Source: Oscillospiraceae bacterium (lineage in GTDB: Bacteria; Bacillota; Clostridia; Oscillospirales; Oscillospiraceae). From it: DNA of 40,429 nucleotides. The stretch lies in contig JAEDDG010000018.1 in the NCBI GenBank assembly GCA_016293865.1, positions 1 through 40,429 of the forward strand, given 5' to 3'. The notes beneath the pieces are model-generated. The model was not told the origin of the DNA, did no database searches, and was given only the letters and a program-made list of their open reading frames with translations. The first letter of the stretch is position 1. Every line of letters begins with the position of its first letter. This document shows positions 32,019-39,129 of this stretch, piece by piece. Both the position numbers and the translations under genes were made by a program.

Positions 32019-33323
32019 ATGTTTACAGCAGGTGTAAGTGAAAAAGTGATTAATCCGGATTTTCCGTCCTATCTCACGGGATATCCGGTGCCTGACCGTC
32101 TGCATGAGAGCATCCATGACGATCTGAAGGCACACTGCTTTTACCTGAGCGATGGAAGAACGGAAACGGCCGTTGTCACTCTTGACCTGTGCTATTATTC
32201 CAAGCGCCGTGTGAAATCGGCCAGGGCGGCAGCTGCGGCGGCCAGCGGCGTTCCGGCGGAGAACATTATGATCTCCTGCACACACACCCACTCCGCGCCT
32301 GCCCCTGCGGGCGATCCTCTGCTGGTCTGGGACGACAGAACGGAGAAATATCCGGATTACCTCGATCAGGTTGACGCAACCATTGCGGAAGGCGTGCAGG
32401 AGGCAAAGAAATCTGCGTTCCGCGCGGGAATTGCATTTGCCAAGGGGATCTGCGGCCCTGCGCAGAACGTTGGCGGAAACCGCCACAATCCGAAGGGAGA
32501 GCACGATGAAGCGGTGTCCACAATCCTGCTGAAGGATATTTTCGGCAAGGTCCGCGGCGTTCTTGTTTCCTATTCGCTGCATCCGACCTTCCTGCATGCG
32601 GAAAGCAAAATTCTGACAGCTGATTACCCCTGCTATGTCTATGAATGCTGCAAGGCGCGCTACGGCGCGGATGTGGTTGTGGGCTTTCAGAACGGAACTT
32701 CAGGCGATCAGTCCAGCCGCTTTTTCCGCTCCGGCCAGAATTTTGACGAGGCGAAGCGCGTTGGCTATGCAATTGCTTCTGCCGGTATGGATGCTGCAGA
32801 CCGGGCCGATATCAACTATGCGCCTGAGCTGCGTGTGCTGCACGGCGAATTTATGCCCAGACTGAAGGATTATCCGCCGTATGAAAAGGCCGTTGAGATC
32901 CGCGATGCTGCGCAGGCGGAGCTTGACCGCCTGAATGCAGAGAAAGCGCCGTATCCGGTTGTACGCACGCAGGAGTGTACGCTGATCGGCGCCAACAAGA
33001 CTGTGCTTGTTGCGAAAACCATTGCAGAAAAGGGTATGGACGGTATCCGGACACTTCTGCCGTTTGAGATGATGACTGTTGTGATCGGCAGCATATGCAT
33101 GATCGGCGTACCCTGTGAAATCTTTGTGCGCTACGGACTTGCCATGAAGCAGACGTCGCCTTATGCGGATACATATGTGGCGTCGCTTTCAAACGGCGCA
33201 TCGAGCGGCTATATCTGCACGCCGGAAGCGTACGAAGCAGGTACATATGAGGCGCTGGCCTCACTGTTTGCAGTTGGAAACGGCGAGGCAATTGTCGAAG
33301 CACAGAAAAAACTGTACGAATGA
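32019..33323 (+). CDS. Neutral/alkaline ceramidase-like amidohydrolase
   Basis: A 434-residue protein resembling the N-terminal catalytic domain of neutral/alkaline non-lysosomal ceramidase. It opens with FTAGVSEKVINP and has the metal-binding-like ISCTHTHSAPAP (near 87), YSLHPTFLHAE (near 186) and a nucleophile-like QNGTSGDQSSRFF (near 226-234), in the order seen in that family. There is no signal peptide, and the C-terminal Ig-like domain of true ceramidases is missing, so it acts in the cytoplasm on a simpler amide. The ATG is preceded by AGAGGGAG at 6 nt. It follows the PM20D1-like gene by 15 nt. Both are predicted to act on acyl-amide bonds, which suggests a shared pathway (inference). 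Confidence 0.78.
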   Translation: MFTAGVSEKVINPDFPSYLTGYPVPDRLHESIHDDLKAHCFYLSDGRTETAVVTLDLCYYSKRRVKSARAAAAAASGVPAENIMISCTHTHSAPAPAGDPLLVWDDRTEKYPDYLDQVDATIAEGVQEAKKSAFRAGIAFAKGICGPAQNVGGNRHNPKGEHDEAVSTILLKDIFGKVRGVLVSYSLHPTFLHAESKILTADYPCYVYECCKARYGADVVVGFQNGTSGDQSSRFFRSGQNFDEAKRVGYAIASAGMDAADRADINYAPELRVLHGEFMPRLKDYPPYEKAVEIRDAAQAELDRLNAEKAPYPVVRTQECTLIGANKTVLVAKTIAEKGMDGIRTLLPFEMMTVVIGSICMIGVPCEIFVRYGLAMKQTSPYADTYVASLSNGASSGYICTPEAYEAGTYEALASLFAVGNGEAIVEAQKKLYE

Positions 33324-33329
33324 CCGGCA

Positions 33330-33369
33330 CAAAAAAGCGGCATGGCCATATGGCCATGCCGCTTTTTTG
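33330..33369. terminator. Perfect bidirectional terminator between two convergent operons
   Basis: A 40-bp perfect palindrome (centre between 33349 and 33350) with arms CAAAAAAGCGGCATGGCCAT and its complement. It carries T-runs on both strands within the stem ends. It terminates the M20/ceramidase-like operon and, from the other side, the Dlt-like operon. Confidence 0.85.
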
Positions 33370-33423
33370 CGTTTTCAATCCGAATAAGCCTTGCAATAAG
33401 AGACTTCTGCGGGGCGTTGCCGT

Positions 33424-34353
33424 TCAGCTCTGATTGGTGAAGTCCAGGTATTCTGCCAGTTCGTCATTCCAGAAGGCGTACCATTCGTTGCCGCGCCGGT
33501 CAGACAGGCCGCAGGAACCGGACATGTGCCGGCCGAGCCATGCAGTGACCTTTTTTGCCCCGTAAAAGTTCATGTGGTCGCCGCCGTCATAGGTGTCCGT
33601 GCTCCAGTCAATGCCGGCCTGTGCCGTGCTGTCGTTCAGGTCCCAGAAGGGAAGCGATTTTTCCTGCGCGTACTGCTGAATGGAGTCGTGCTTGTCCGGA
33701 CTCCAGTTTACCGGCGTCGGAACGGTGAACAGAATCAGCCGGATGCCTGCTTTTTTGCAGAGCGCGGTGATCCGATCCAGATAATAGCGCTGCTGCGGGA
33801 GAATCTCAGAGCCGTATTCACTCTTTTTGGAGGGGTTTGACGGATCGCACGACTGAATCTGCGTGTTGTAATGCACGCCTTTGAAGGTGGTTCCTGACTG
33901 TTCCGCTGCATCGTTCAGCTTCGGGAAGATCCAGCTTTTCCACAGACTGTGATACCGGGTAATGGGGAAGAGCCGGTACGCCAGGCTTCTGACAAACGAC
34001 TTTGCCTCATGGATATATCCCAGATCCCGGAAGATCATGTTCGTCTCCAGAAGAACGACTTTCGGCGTCTGGAAGCGCAGGATGTTTTTCAGCTCATAAT
34101 ACGCGTCCTGCATCCGCTGGGCCGGAACGCCGCAGTTATAGCCTGTGTAGCCGAAATCCTTCCACAGCTCCATCGGCGACACGCCGGCCAGACATTCACT
34201 GTCGCCGACTGCAATGTATTCAAGCGTGTTCAGCGGCTCGCAGTAAACGCCGCCCATGACTTTCCGCGTCACCAGGACGGAGGAAAGAAGCGCAAGCAGC
34301 GCGGCCAGTACCGCAATGAATGCTGTGACACGCAAAAATCTTTTGATTTTCAA
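33424..34353 (-). CDS. Membrane-anchored SGNH-type protein, DltD/AlgX-like
   Basis: The 309-residue last gene of the Dlt-like operon. Residues about 8-29 form one uncleaved membrane helix, with the rest outside the cell. The domain has an SGNH block I-like AVGDSECLAG with candidate nucleophile Ser52, block II/III-like NCGVPAQRMQDAYYEL, VVLLETNMIF, and a C-terminal Asp/His block TYDGGDHMNFYGAKK (His260). This resembles DltD and the alginate O-acetylation proteins AlgJ/AlgX. Such proteins work next to an MBOAT protein in transferring an acyl group to a surface polymer. It starts 13 nt after the MBOAT gene. I infer it takes the acyl group from the MBOAT protein and transfers it to, or edits it on, the acceptor. 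Confidence 0.82.
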   Translation of the reverse strand: MKIKRFLRVTAFIAVLAALLALLSSVLVTRKVMGGVYCEPLNTLEYIAVGDSECLAGVSPMELWKDFGYTGYNCGVPAQRMQDAYYELKNILRFQTPKVVLLETNMIFRDLGYIHEAKSFVRSLAYRLFPITRYHSLWKSWIFPKLNDAAEQSGTTFKGVHYNTQIQSCDPSNPSKKSEYGSEILPQQRYYLDRITALCKKAGIRLILFTVPTPVNWSPDKHDSIQQYAQEKSLPFWDLNDSTAQAGIDWSTDTYDGGDHMNFYGAKKVTAWLGRHMSGSCGLSDRRGNEWYAFWNDELAEYLDFTNQS

Positions 34354-34366
34354 AATGAATTACCTC

Positions 34367-35950
34367 TCAGAAACCTGCGTAGATCATATCTGCCGGCAGA
34401 TAGCCGGTGCCGTATGCGCCGAAAAGTATGACAGCCAGAATTGCCGCATAGTAAAAACACCAGCGCAGCGGCAGCTTCCAGCCGGACACCTGTTCGCGGA
34501 TGTGAACGCCGCGTTCATGCAGAATATCGACAAGCAGAACAATCAGAAGCGCAGCGCCGGCAACGGCAAAATCGCCGGGCACGAGACCGAACTGCAGGAA
34601 TGTGCCGTCGGTGAATACAGACCAGCTGAAGCCGCTGAAGACAGAACCGAGCATGGCGAAGCCTGCGCGCAGCCCGTTTGCCCTGAAAAACAGCTCGCCG
34701 GTGAAGATGATCAGCAGCATTTTGACCGTCTGCAGCGTACGGATGAGCGGACCGTGCATATCCAGACTGAGACGGGCTGCCGCCTTTTCACAGAGAGGCT
34801 GCAGAATGGTTTCCAGCAGGATCAGCACGAAATAATAAAGACCGTAAAAAATATAATTCCACCCGGCGCCGTGCCACAGGCCGCTGCAGAGCCAGACTGC
34901 GGCAAGCGGCAGCACTGTCTGTGCGATTTGCCCTGCACGCCGGCCGAATGTGCGCCGCGCCTTCTTTGTGAGCTTTTTCCCGAGCCTGGACAGGGAAACC
35001 GGGAAAAAAATGTAGTCTTTCAGCCATGCGCCAAGAGTCATGTGCCATCTGCGCCAGAATTCCGAGGCGGTGCGGGCAAAAAACGGCTGCCGGAAGTTTT
35101 CGGGGAGGGAAACGCCGAACATCTCTCCGGCACCGATGGTGATGTCAATGCAGCCGGAGAAATCGGCGTACAGCTGAAAGGCGTAGCATACGGCGCCCAG
35201 TACGACCACCAGACCGCTGTACTGTTCGTGGTGATTGAAAATGGCGTTGACCATGGGGTTCAGCCGGTCTGCGATGACCAGCTTTTTGAAAAGTCCCCAG
35301 AGAATGCGCTGTGCGCCGAAGGAGATATTTTTGCCTTTCAGCGGCTGACCGGCATACAGCGCGGGCGCAATCTGGCTGTAACGGCAGATGGGCCCCTCCA
35401 TGATGATCGGGAAGAAAGACATGTACAGTGCAAATCTGCCCGGATGCCTGTCAGGCTGAATTTTTCCCTGACTGACGTCCACGAGATAGGAAACGGCTTG
35501 AAGCGTGTAAAAGGAGATGCCGAGCGGCAGCGCGAGCCGGAGTGCCGGAAGCGGGCCGGACGGCGAATGGCTGAGCAAAAGATTCACATTGCTGCCGAAA
35601 AAATTGTAGTACTTCAGAAACAGCAGAAGTCCTGCCGGTACGGCGATGGCGGCAAAGAGAATCAGCCGTTTAGTCCGCAGTGCGCGGGAGCGGATGGCGG
35701 CAGCCTGCTCCGGTTGCGCCGCCTGCGCCGCGCTGCTGCGCGCTTCCTGTGCCCCGATCAGCAGGCCGCCGGCATAAGCGGCGCCTGTTGCAGCCAGAAG
35801 AAAAACGATCAGCTGTCTGCTGATCAGAAAGTAGAAGCAATAACTGGCGAGCAGAAGCAGAAACCATCTGTATTTCTTTGGAATGAGCGCATACAGGAGC
35901 AGCAGACCGGGCAGAAAGACAAAAAGGTAAAGCGGAGAGATATAATCCAT
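34367..35950 (-). CDS. MBOAT family O-acyltransferase (AlgI/DltB-like)
   Basis: A 527-residue membrane-bound O-acyltransferase with about 11-12 helices. Key segments: LPLGISFYTLQAVSYLVDV, MSFFPIIMEGPICRY, FQLYADFSGCIDITIGAGEM, FWRRWHMTLGAWLKDYIFFP and the catalytic histidine in GLWHGAGWNYIFYGLYY. It is closer in these motifs and length to AlgI/PatA than to the shorter DltB (around 400 residues). It should receive an acyl group from the carrier protein encoded 3 nt upstream and move it across the membrane. The long inserted loop at about residues 68-92 is Ala/Gln-rich. Its pairing with an SGNH protein is standard for surface-polymer acylation systems. Confidence 0.93.
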   Translation of the reverse strand: MDYISPLYLFVFLPGLLLLYALIPKKYRWFLLLLASYCFYFLISRQLIVFLLAATGAAYAGGLLIGAQEARSSAAQAAQPEQAAAIRSRALRTKRLILFAAIAVPAGLLLFLKYYNFFGSNVNLLLSHSPSGPLPALRLALPLGISFYTLQAVSYLVDVSQGKIQPDRHPGRFALYMSFFPIIMEGPICRYSQIAPALYAGQPLKGKNISFGAQRILWGLFKKLVIADRLNPMVNAIFNHHEQYSGLVVVLGAVCYAFQLYADFSGCIDITIGAGEMFGVSLPENFRQPFFARTASEFWRRWHMTLGAWLKDYIFFPVSLSRLGKKLTKKARRTFGRRAGQIAQTVLPLAAVWLCSGLWHGAGWNYIFYGLYYFVLILLETILQPLCEKAAARLSLDMHGPLIRTLQTVKMLLIIFTGELFFRANGLRAGFAMLGSVFSGFSWSVFTDGTFLQFGLVPGDFAVAGAALLIVLLVDILHERGVHIREQVSGWKLPLRWCFYYAAILAVILFGAYGTGYLPADMIYAGF

Positions 35951-35953
35951 GGA

Positions 35954-36184
35954 TCAGCTTTCCTTCTGCAGCCGCTGGATCATTGCCCACATGGAGCGGG
36001 CGGAATTGAAGTTTGCGGGAATCAGGTCGGCCGGCAGAATTTCAATGTCAAAGGCGTCTTCCAACTCGGAGACAAGCGTCAAAAGTGAGATGGAATTGAT
36101 CAGGCCGTCGTCGATCAGCCGTGTTTCGGAGGCATAGTCGTTGCCGGGTTCAATCTCTTCAAGAATTGCAAGGAGTTTATCCAT
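35954..36184 (-). CDS. Phosphopantetheine carrier protein (DltC/PCP-like)
   Basis: A 76-residue carrier protein with the four-helix acyl/peptidyl-carrier layout. The attachment site is Ser31 in IDDGLINSISLLTLV, matching the DltC-type (D)SGLxDS motif with Asn in place of the usual Asp before the serine. Helix III follows as SELEDAFDIEI. It needs a 4'-phosphopantetheinyl transferase encoded elsewhere. It lies 3 nt from both the decarboxylase stop and the MBOAT start, so it is translated together with both. It presumably carries the amino acid activated by the adenylating enzyme of the same operon. Confidence 0.92.
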   Translation of the reverse strand: MDKLLAILEEIEPGNDYASETRLIDDGLINSISLLTLVSELEDAFDIEILPADLIPANFNSARSMWAMIQRLQKES

Positions 36185-36187
36185 AGC

Positions 36188-37390
36188 TTAAATACCACAC
36201 TTTCTTTCAGAATCTGGTTCATCAGCGCTGTTGAGAGCGTCTGTCCGGAAAGGCCCGCGGACGCAGCGGAAGCCGTCTGCGGCGGAATACAGGATGATCT
36301 GCGGAAGATCGCGGCTGAGGAAAAGGGCGGGGCATTCCGTCATGGAGTAAGCGCCGGCCCGGCCGAACACAAGGTGCTCTCCCGTCTGCGGACTGGAGAG
36401 GGGATACGATTTCAGCAGCACGTCGTTGATTGTACACAGAGCGCCGCACACGGTCCACTCTTCGCTTTTGCCGCCGCGCGCGCCGAGATGCGTGACAGGC
36501 GGCCGCTTCATGGCCATCATCTGGCCGAAATAGTTCAGCTGGTGAATTCCGCCGTCCACCAGGCAGTAGCGCGTGCCGCAGTTCGTTTTGATATCGACGA
36601 TTTTTGTGACATAGTCACCGCACGGAGCGGCAATGCTCCGGCCAAGCTCAAGAATGACGGGGCCTGTGTATCGGAGCGCGTCCAGCTGGCGCCTGAGTGC
36701 ATCTGCGGTCTCCGCTTCAAAATCCGGCTCGTCGTCGAAATACCGTACCGGAAGACCGGGGCCGTATTCCAGAATCTGGGCAGTATAGCCGTACTGTGCG
36801 TGCAGCTCGTCCAAAAACTGATCCAGCATCTGCAGTTCGCGGCACATTCTCTGCGGATTTTTTCTCTGCGTGGCGGTAAAAAGCTGCAGCCCGGCAATCC
36901 GGACCAGAGGATACTGCGCACGGCCTGCAATGATTCTGCGGATATCAGCTTCGTCCATGCCGAACTGGTTGCCGACGGTCAGCCGGAGCAGGATGCGGAC
37001 AGGCGTGTTCAGGCGGCCGGCAGCTTCGGCAAGCAGCGCCCACTGCGCCGGCGACTCGGCGGTGAACAGGTTTTCGCCGCGGTATGTCTCCAGCGTGCCG
37101 TAAATATCTTCCGGTTTCTTATATACGCCGGAGAGCACCACGCCGGACATGTTCAGGCCTGCGCGCGCACAGATCCGCAGTTCACCGGGTGAGCAGACTT
37201 CAAAGCAGTCTGCCGTGCCTTCAAGCACTTTGACCAGAAACGGATTGGCCTTCATGGCATAACAGATTTTCACGCGGGGACCAAAGGTGTTCTTCAGCAT
37301 ACGCACGCGCTGCACAGCCGCGTCCTTGTCAAAGATATAAAAGGGCGTTTCAAAGCGCCTGATGGCTTCAGAAAGATCAGCGCGGGTCAC
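36188..37390 (-). CDS. Fold-type III PLP-dependent decarboxylase (LysA/BtrK-like)
   Basis: The start is the GTG at 37390: GGAGG lies 8 nt upstream, while an ATG at 37429 lies inside the preceding gene with no site. The 400-residue product has an alanine-racemase-like barrel and a C-terminal beta domain, as in diaminopimelate decarboxylase. PLP lysine Lys47 is in ICYAMKANP; FEVCSPGEL, the phosphate-binding ELGRSIAAPCG (EPGR in LysA) and the cross-subunit CxxxD motif (Cys319/Asp323 in GALCTINDVL) are present, followed by GAYSM. The next gene encodes a carrier protein and the preceding one an amino-acid-adenylating ligase. This trio resembles the exosortase-associated ligase/decarboxylase/carrier set and the butirosin enzymes, where BtrK decarboxylates a carrier-bound glutamyl group. 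Substrate unknown. A true lysA is less likely in this setting. Confidence 0.9.
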   Translation of the reverse strand: MTRADLSEAIRRFETPFYIFDKDAAVQRVRMLKNTFGPRVKICYAMKANPFLVKVLEGTADCFEVCSPGELRICARAGLNMSGVVLSGVYKKPEDIYGTLETYRGENLFTAESPAQWALLAEAAGRLNTPVRILLRLTVGNQFGMDEADIRRIIAGRAQYPLVRIAGLQLFTATQRKNPQRMCRELQMLDQFLDELHAQYGYTAQILEYGPGLPVRYFDDEPDFEAETADALRRQLDALRYTGPVILELGRSIAAPCGDYVTKIVDIKTNCGTRYCLVDGGIHQLNYFGQMMAMKRPPVTHLGARGGKSEEWTVCGALCTINDVLLKSYPLSSPQTGEHLVFGRAGAYSMTECPALFLSRDLPQIILYSAADGFRCVRGPFRTDALNSADEPDSERKCGI

Positions 37391-38900
37391 TGTTTTCACC
37401 TCCCATGGAAGAAAGAAGCCTGCGGTCAATTTTTCCGTTCGCCGTTACGGGCAGCTCAGGCAGCTGACGGAACACGGACGGAATCATATACGCGGGGAGC
37501 CGGTCATGCAGCTGAATTTTCAGCTGGGCGGGCGTGCCTTCGCCGGCGTAAAACGCGGTCAGGCGGCTGCGCTGTGCGTCGAATACGCAGCAGGCGCGCC
37601 GGACCTGCGGCAGGCTGTTGATTGCAGACTCGATCTCCTCCAGCTCGATCCTGTGGCCCATGTACTTGATCTGAAAATCCTTTCGCCCGGCAAAACACAG
37701 ATTGCCGGCACTGTCGTAATATGCAAGATCGCCTGTGCGGTAGATGATTTCCGGATAATTTGCATTCAGCGGATTCTGCACAAAAGCCCGCGCCGTCTGC
37801 GCCGGATTATTCAGGTAGCCGAGTGCCAGCGCCGTGCCGGACACGCAGATTTCGCCCGGCGTGTTTTCTGCGTCAATGAGCCTGTCCTGACTGTCCAGCA
37901 GAAAGACATGCTCGTTGGGAAACGGCTGGCCGATGGGCAGCTTTTCACCGGCGGGAAGCGGACAAGGGACCCTGAAGAATGTGCAGTTGCATGTGATTTC
38001 AGTGGGGCCGTAGAGGTTGACGTATGATGCATCCGGCAGACAGTCCTGCCACATGCGCAGGTATTTTTCAGGCATGACCTCGCCGCTGAAAAGAATTTTG
38101 CTGACCGATTTCGGAACCCTGTAGCTCAGGCCGCGGAACTGGGCGACCATGCACAGGGCGGTCACGGCCCAGATCAGCGTTGTGACCCGATGCCTGCACA
38201 GGTAATCCAGCAACTCCGTGACAACGGAGAAGAGCCTGCGGGGGATGATGACCATGGTCGCGCCGGTTTTCAGCGTGGAATAGATGTCCTTGACTGACAC
38301 GTCAAAGTCAAACGGCGCCTGATTGCCGATGACATCTTCGGACGTGATATGAAACATGTCGGGGAAAACATCCATGAAATCAATTACGCTGCGGTGGCTG
38401 ACCAGCACGCCCTTGGGCGTACCGGAGGAGCCGGAGGTGAAATTGCAGTACAGCGGATCAATGTCAAGCGCCTGGGCGCGGATGCGGCTGAGTACGGCGC
38501 TGTCCGGCTGTGTATTGACCGCTTCTTCAAAGAAAACAACCGGCGCTGAAAAGCCGGCTTCCGTCAGCTTGTCTGACAGTCCGGGCTCTGTAATGGCGCA
38601 GGCGGCCTGAGCGGTGGCGAGAATCTGACGCAGCCGCTGTACCGGCTGATCCGGACTGATGAAGACATAGAAACAGCCTGCATGGACGATGCCGAGAAAT
38701 GCGGTCAGTGCGCGCGGCGATTTGTCCATGTATACGACAACAGGCGCGCGCGGGGGCGCAATCTGACTGACCGCTGTGCCGATACATCTCGCGTCGCCCA
38801 TCAGCTGGCTGTAGGTTCGCATGTCAGTCTGGTCGAGCACAGCCGCCTTGTCAGGAAACAGCCGCGCAGAGTGCTCCAGATATTCAAGAATATTTCTCAT
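37377..38900 (-). CDS. Amino-acid-adenylating ligase (DltA/NRPS A-domain-like)
   Basis: A 507-residue stand-alone adenylation enzyme. The start MRNILEYLEHSARLFPDKAA is chosen with AGGAGAGAGG upstream. Core motifs in order: A3 FTSGSSGTPKGV, A4 FDFDVSVKDIY, A5 NLYGPTEIT, A7 YRTGDLAY, A8 GRKDFQIKYMGHRIELEEIE and A10 NGKIDR with the catalytic lysine. The Asp in A4 that binds the alpha-amino group of the amino acid is kept, so an amino acid rather than a fatty acid is the likely substrate. It loads this onto the carrier protein encoded in the operon. It overlaps the decarboxylase gene by 14 nt. I see no convincing promoter in the 155 nt before it, so it may be read from the upstream wecB transcript. 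Confidence 0.93.
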   Translation of the reverse strand: MRNILEYLEHSARLFPDKAAVLDQTDMRTYSQLMGDARCIGTAVSQIAPPRAPVVVYMDKSPRALTAFLGIVHAGCFYVFISPDQPVQRLRQILATAQAACAITEPGLSDKLTEAGFSAPVVFFEEAVNTQPDSAVLSRIRAQALDIDPLYCNFTSGSSGTPKGVLVSHRSVIDFMDVFPDMFHITSEDVIGNQAPFDFDVSVKDIYSTLKTGATMVIIPRRLFSVVTELLDYLCRHRVTTLIWAVTALCMVAQFRGLSYRVPKSVSKILFSGEVMPEKYLRMWQDCLPDASYVNLYGPTEITCNCTFFRVPCPLPAGEKLPIGQPFPNEHVFLLDSQDRLIDAENTPGEICVSGTALALGYLNNPAQTARAFVQNPLNANYPEIIYRTGDLAYYDSAGNLCFAGRKDFQIKYMGHRIELEEIESAINSLPQVRRACCVFDAQRSRLTAFYAGEGTPAQLKIQLHDRLPAYMIPSVFRQLPELPVTANGKIDRRLLSSMGGENSDPR

Positions 38901-39055
38901 TTGACAGGATCCTCTCTCCTGAAAACGCCGGTGGAAGTCCGGCAATACACCAGTCTTTTCCTTTCCTAAAAAAGACGGTTCATATATGGTAAATGTTCCT
39001 TGTCCGCGTATGCTGCAGCCGGCTTCTGCCGGAGGGGAGACAGGGGGAAAAAGAA

Positions 39056-39088
39056 ACAGGAAGAAAGACGTGTTGTCTTTCTTCCTGT
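39056..39088 (-). terminator. Probable terminator after wecB
   Basis: ACAGGAAGAAAGAC (39056-39069) pairs with GTCTTTCTTCCTGT (39075-39088) and the minus-strand tail is TTTCTTTTTC. A second hairpin, GCCGGTTT with AAACCGGC (39104-39126), immediately follows the wecB stop codon. No good promoter follows before the ligase gene, so partial read-through into the Dlt-like operon is possible. Confidence 0.6.
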
Positions 39089-39129
39089 GTTATAATCGGA
39101 ATCCGCCGGTTTTAACCATAAACCGGCTG

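Noticed and set aside
34256..36088. A 610-codon plus-strand open frame opposite the MBOAT gene
   Set aside because: It lies antisense to a clearly recognisable MBOAT and carrier protein; its translation is low-complexity and Gln/Ala/Gly-rich with no motif.
36184..37377. Naming the right-hand operon dltABCD
   Set aside because: The MBOAT is AlgI-like rather than DltB-length, the ligase pocket does not look like D-alanine-specific DltA, and a decarboxylase is inserted, so the dlt names would overstate function.
36188..37390. Calling the PLP enzyme lysA outright
   Set aside because: The fold and core motifs match, but the specificity motif and the carrier/ligase/MBOAT context argue against simple lysine biosynthesis.
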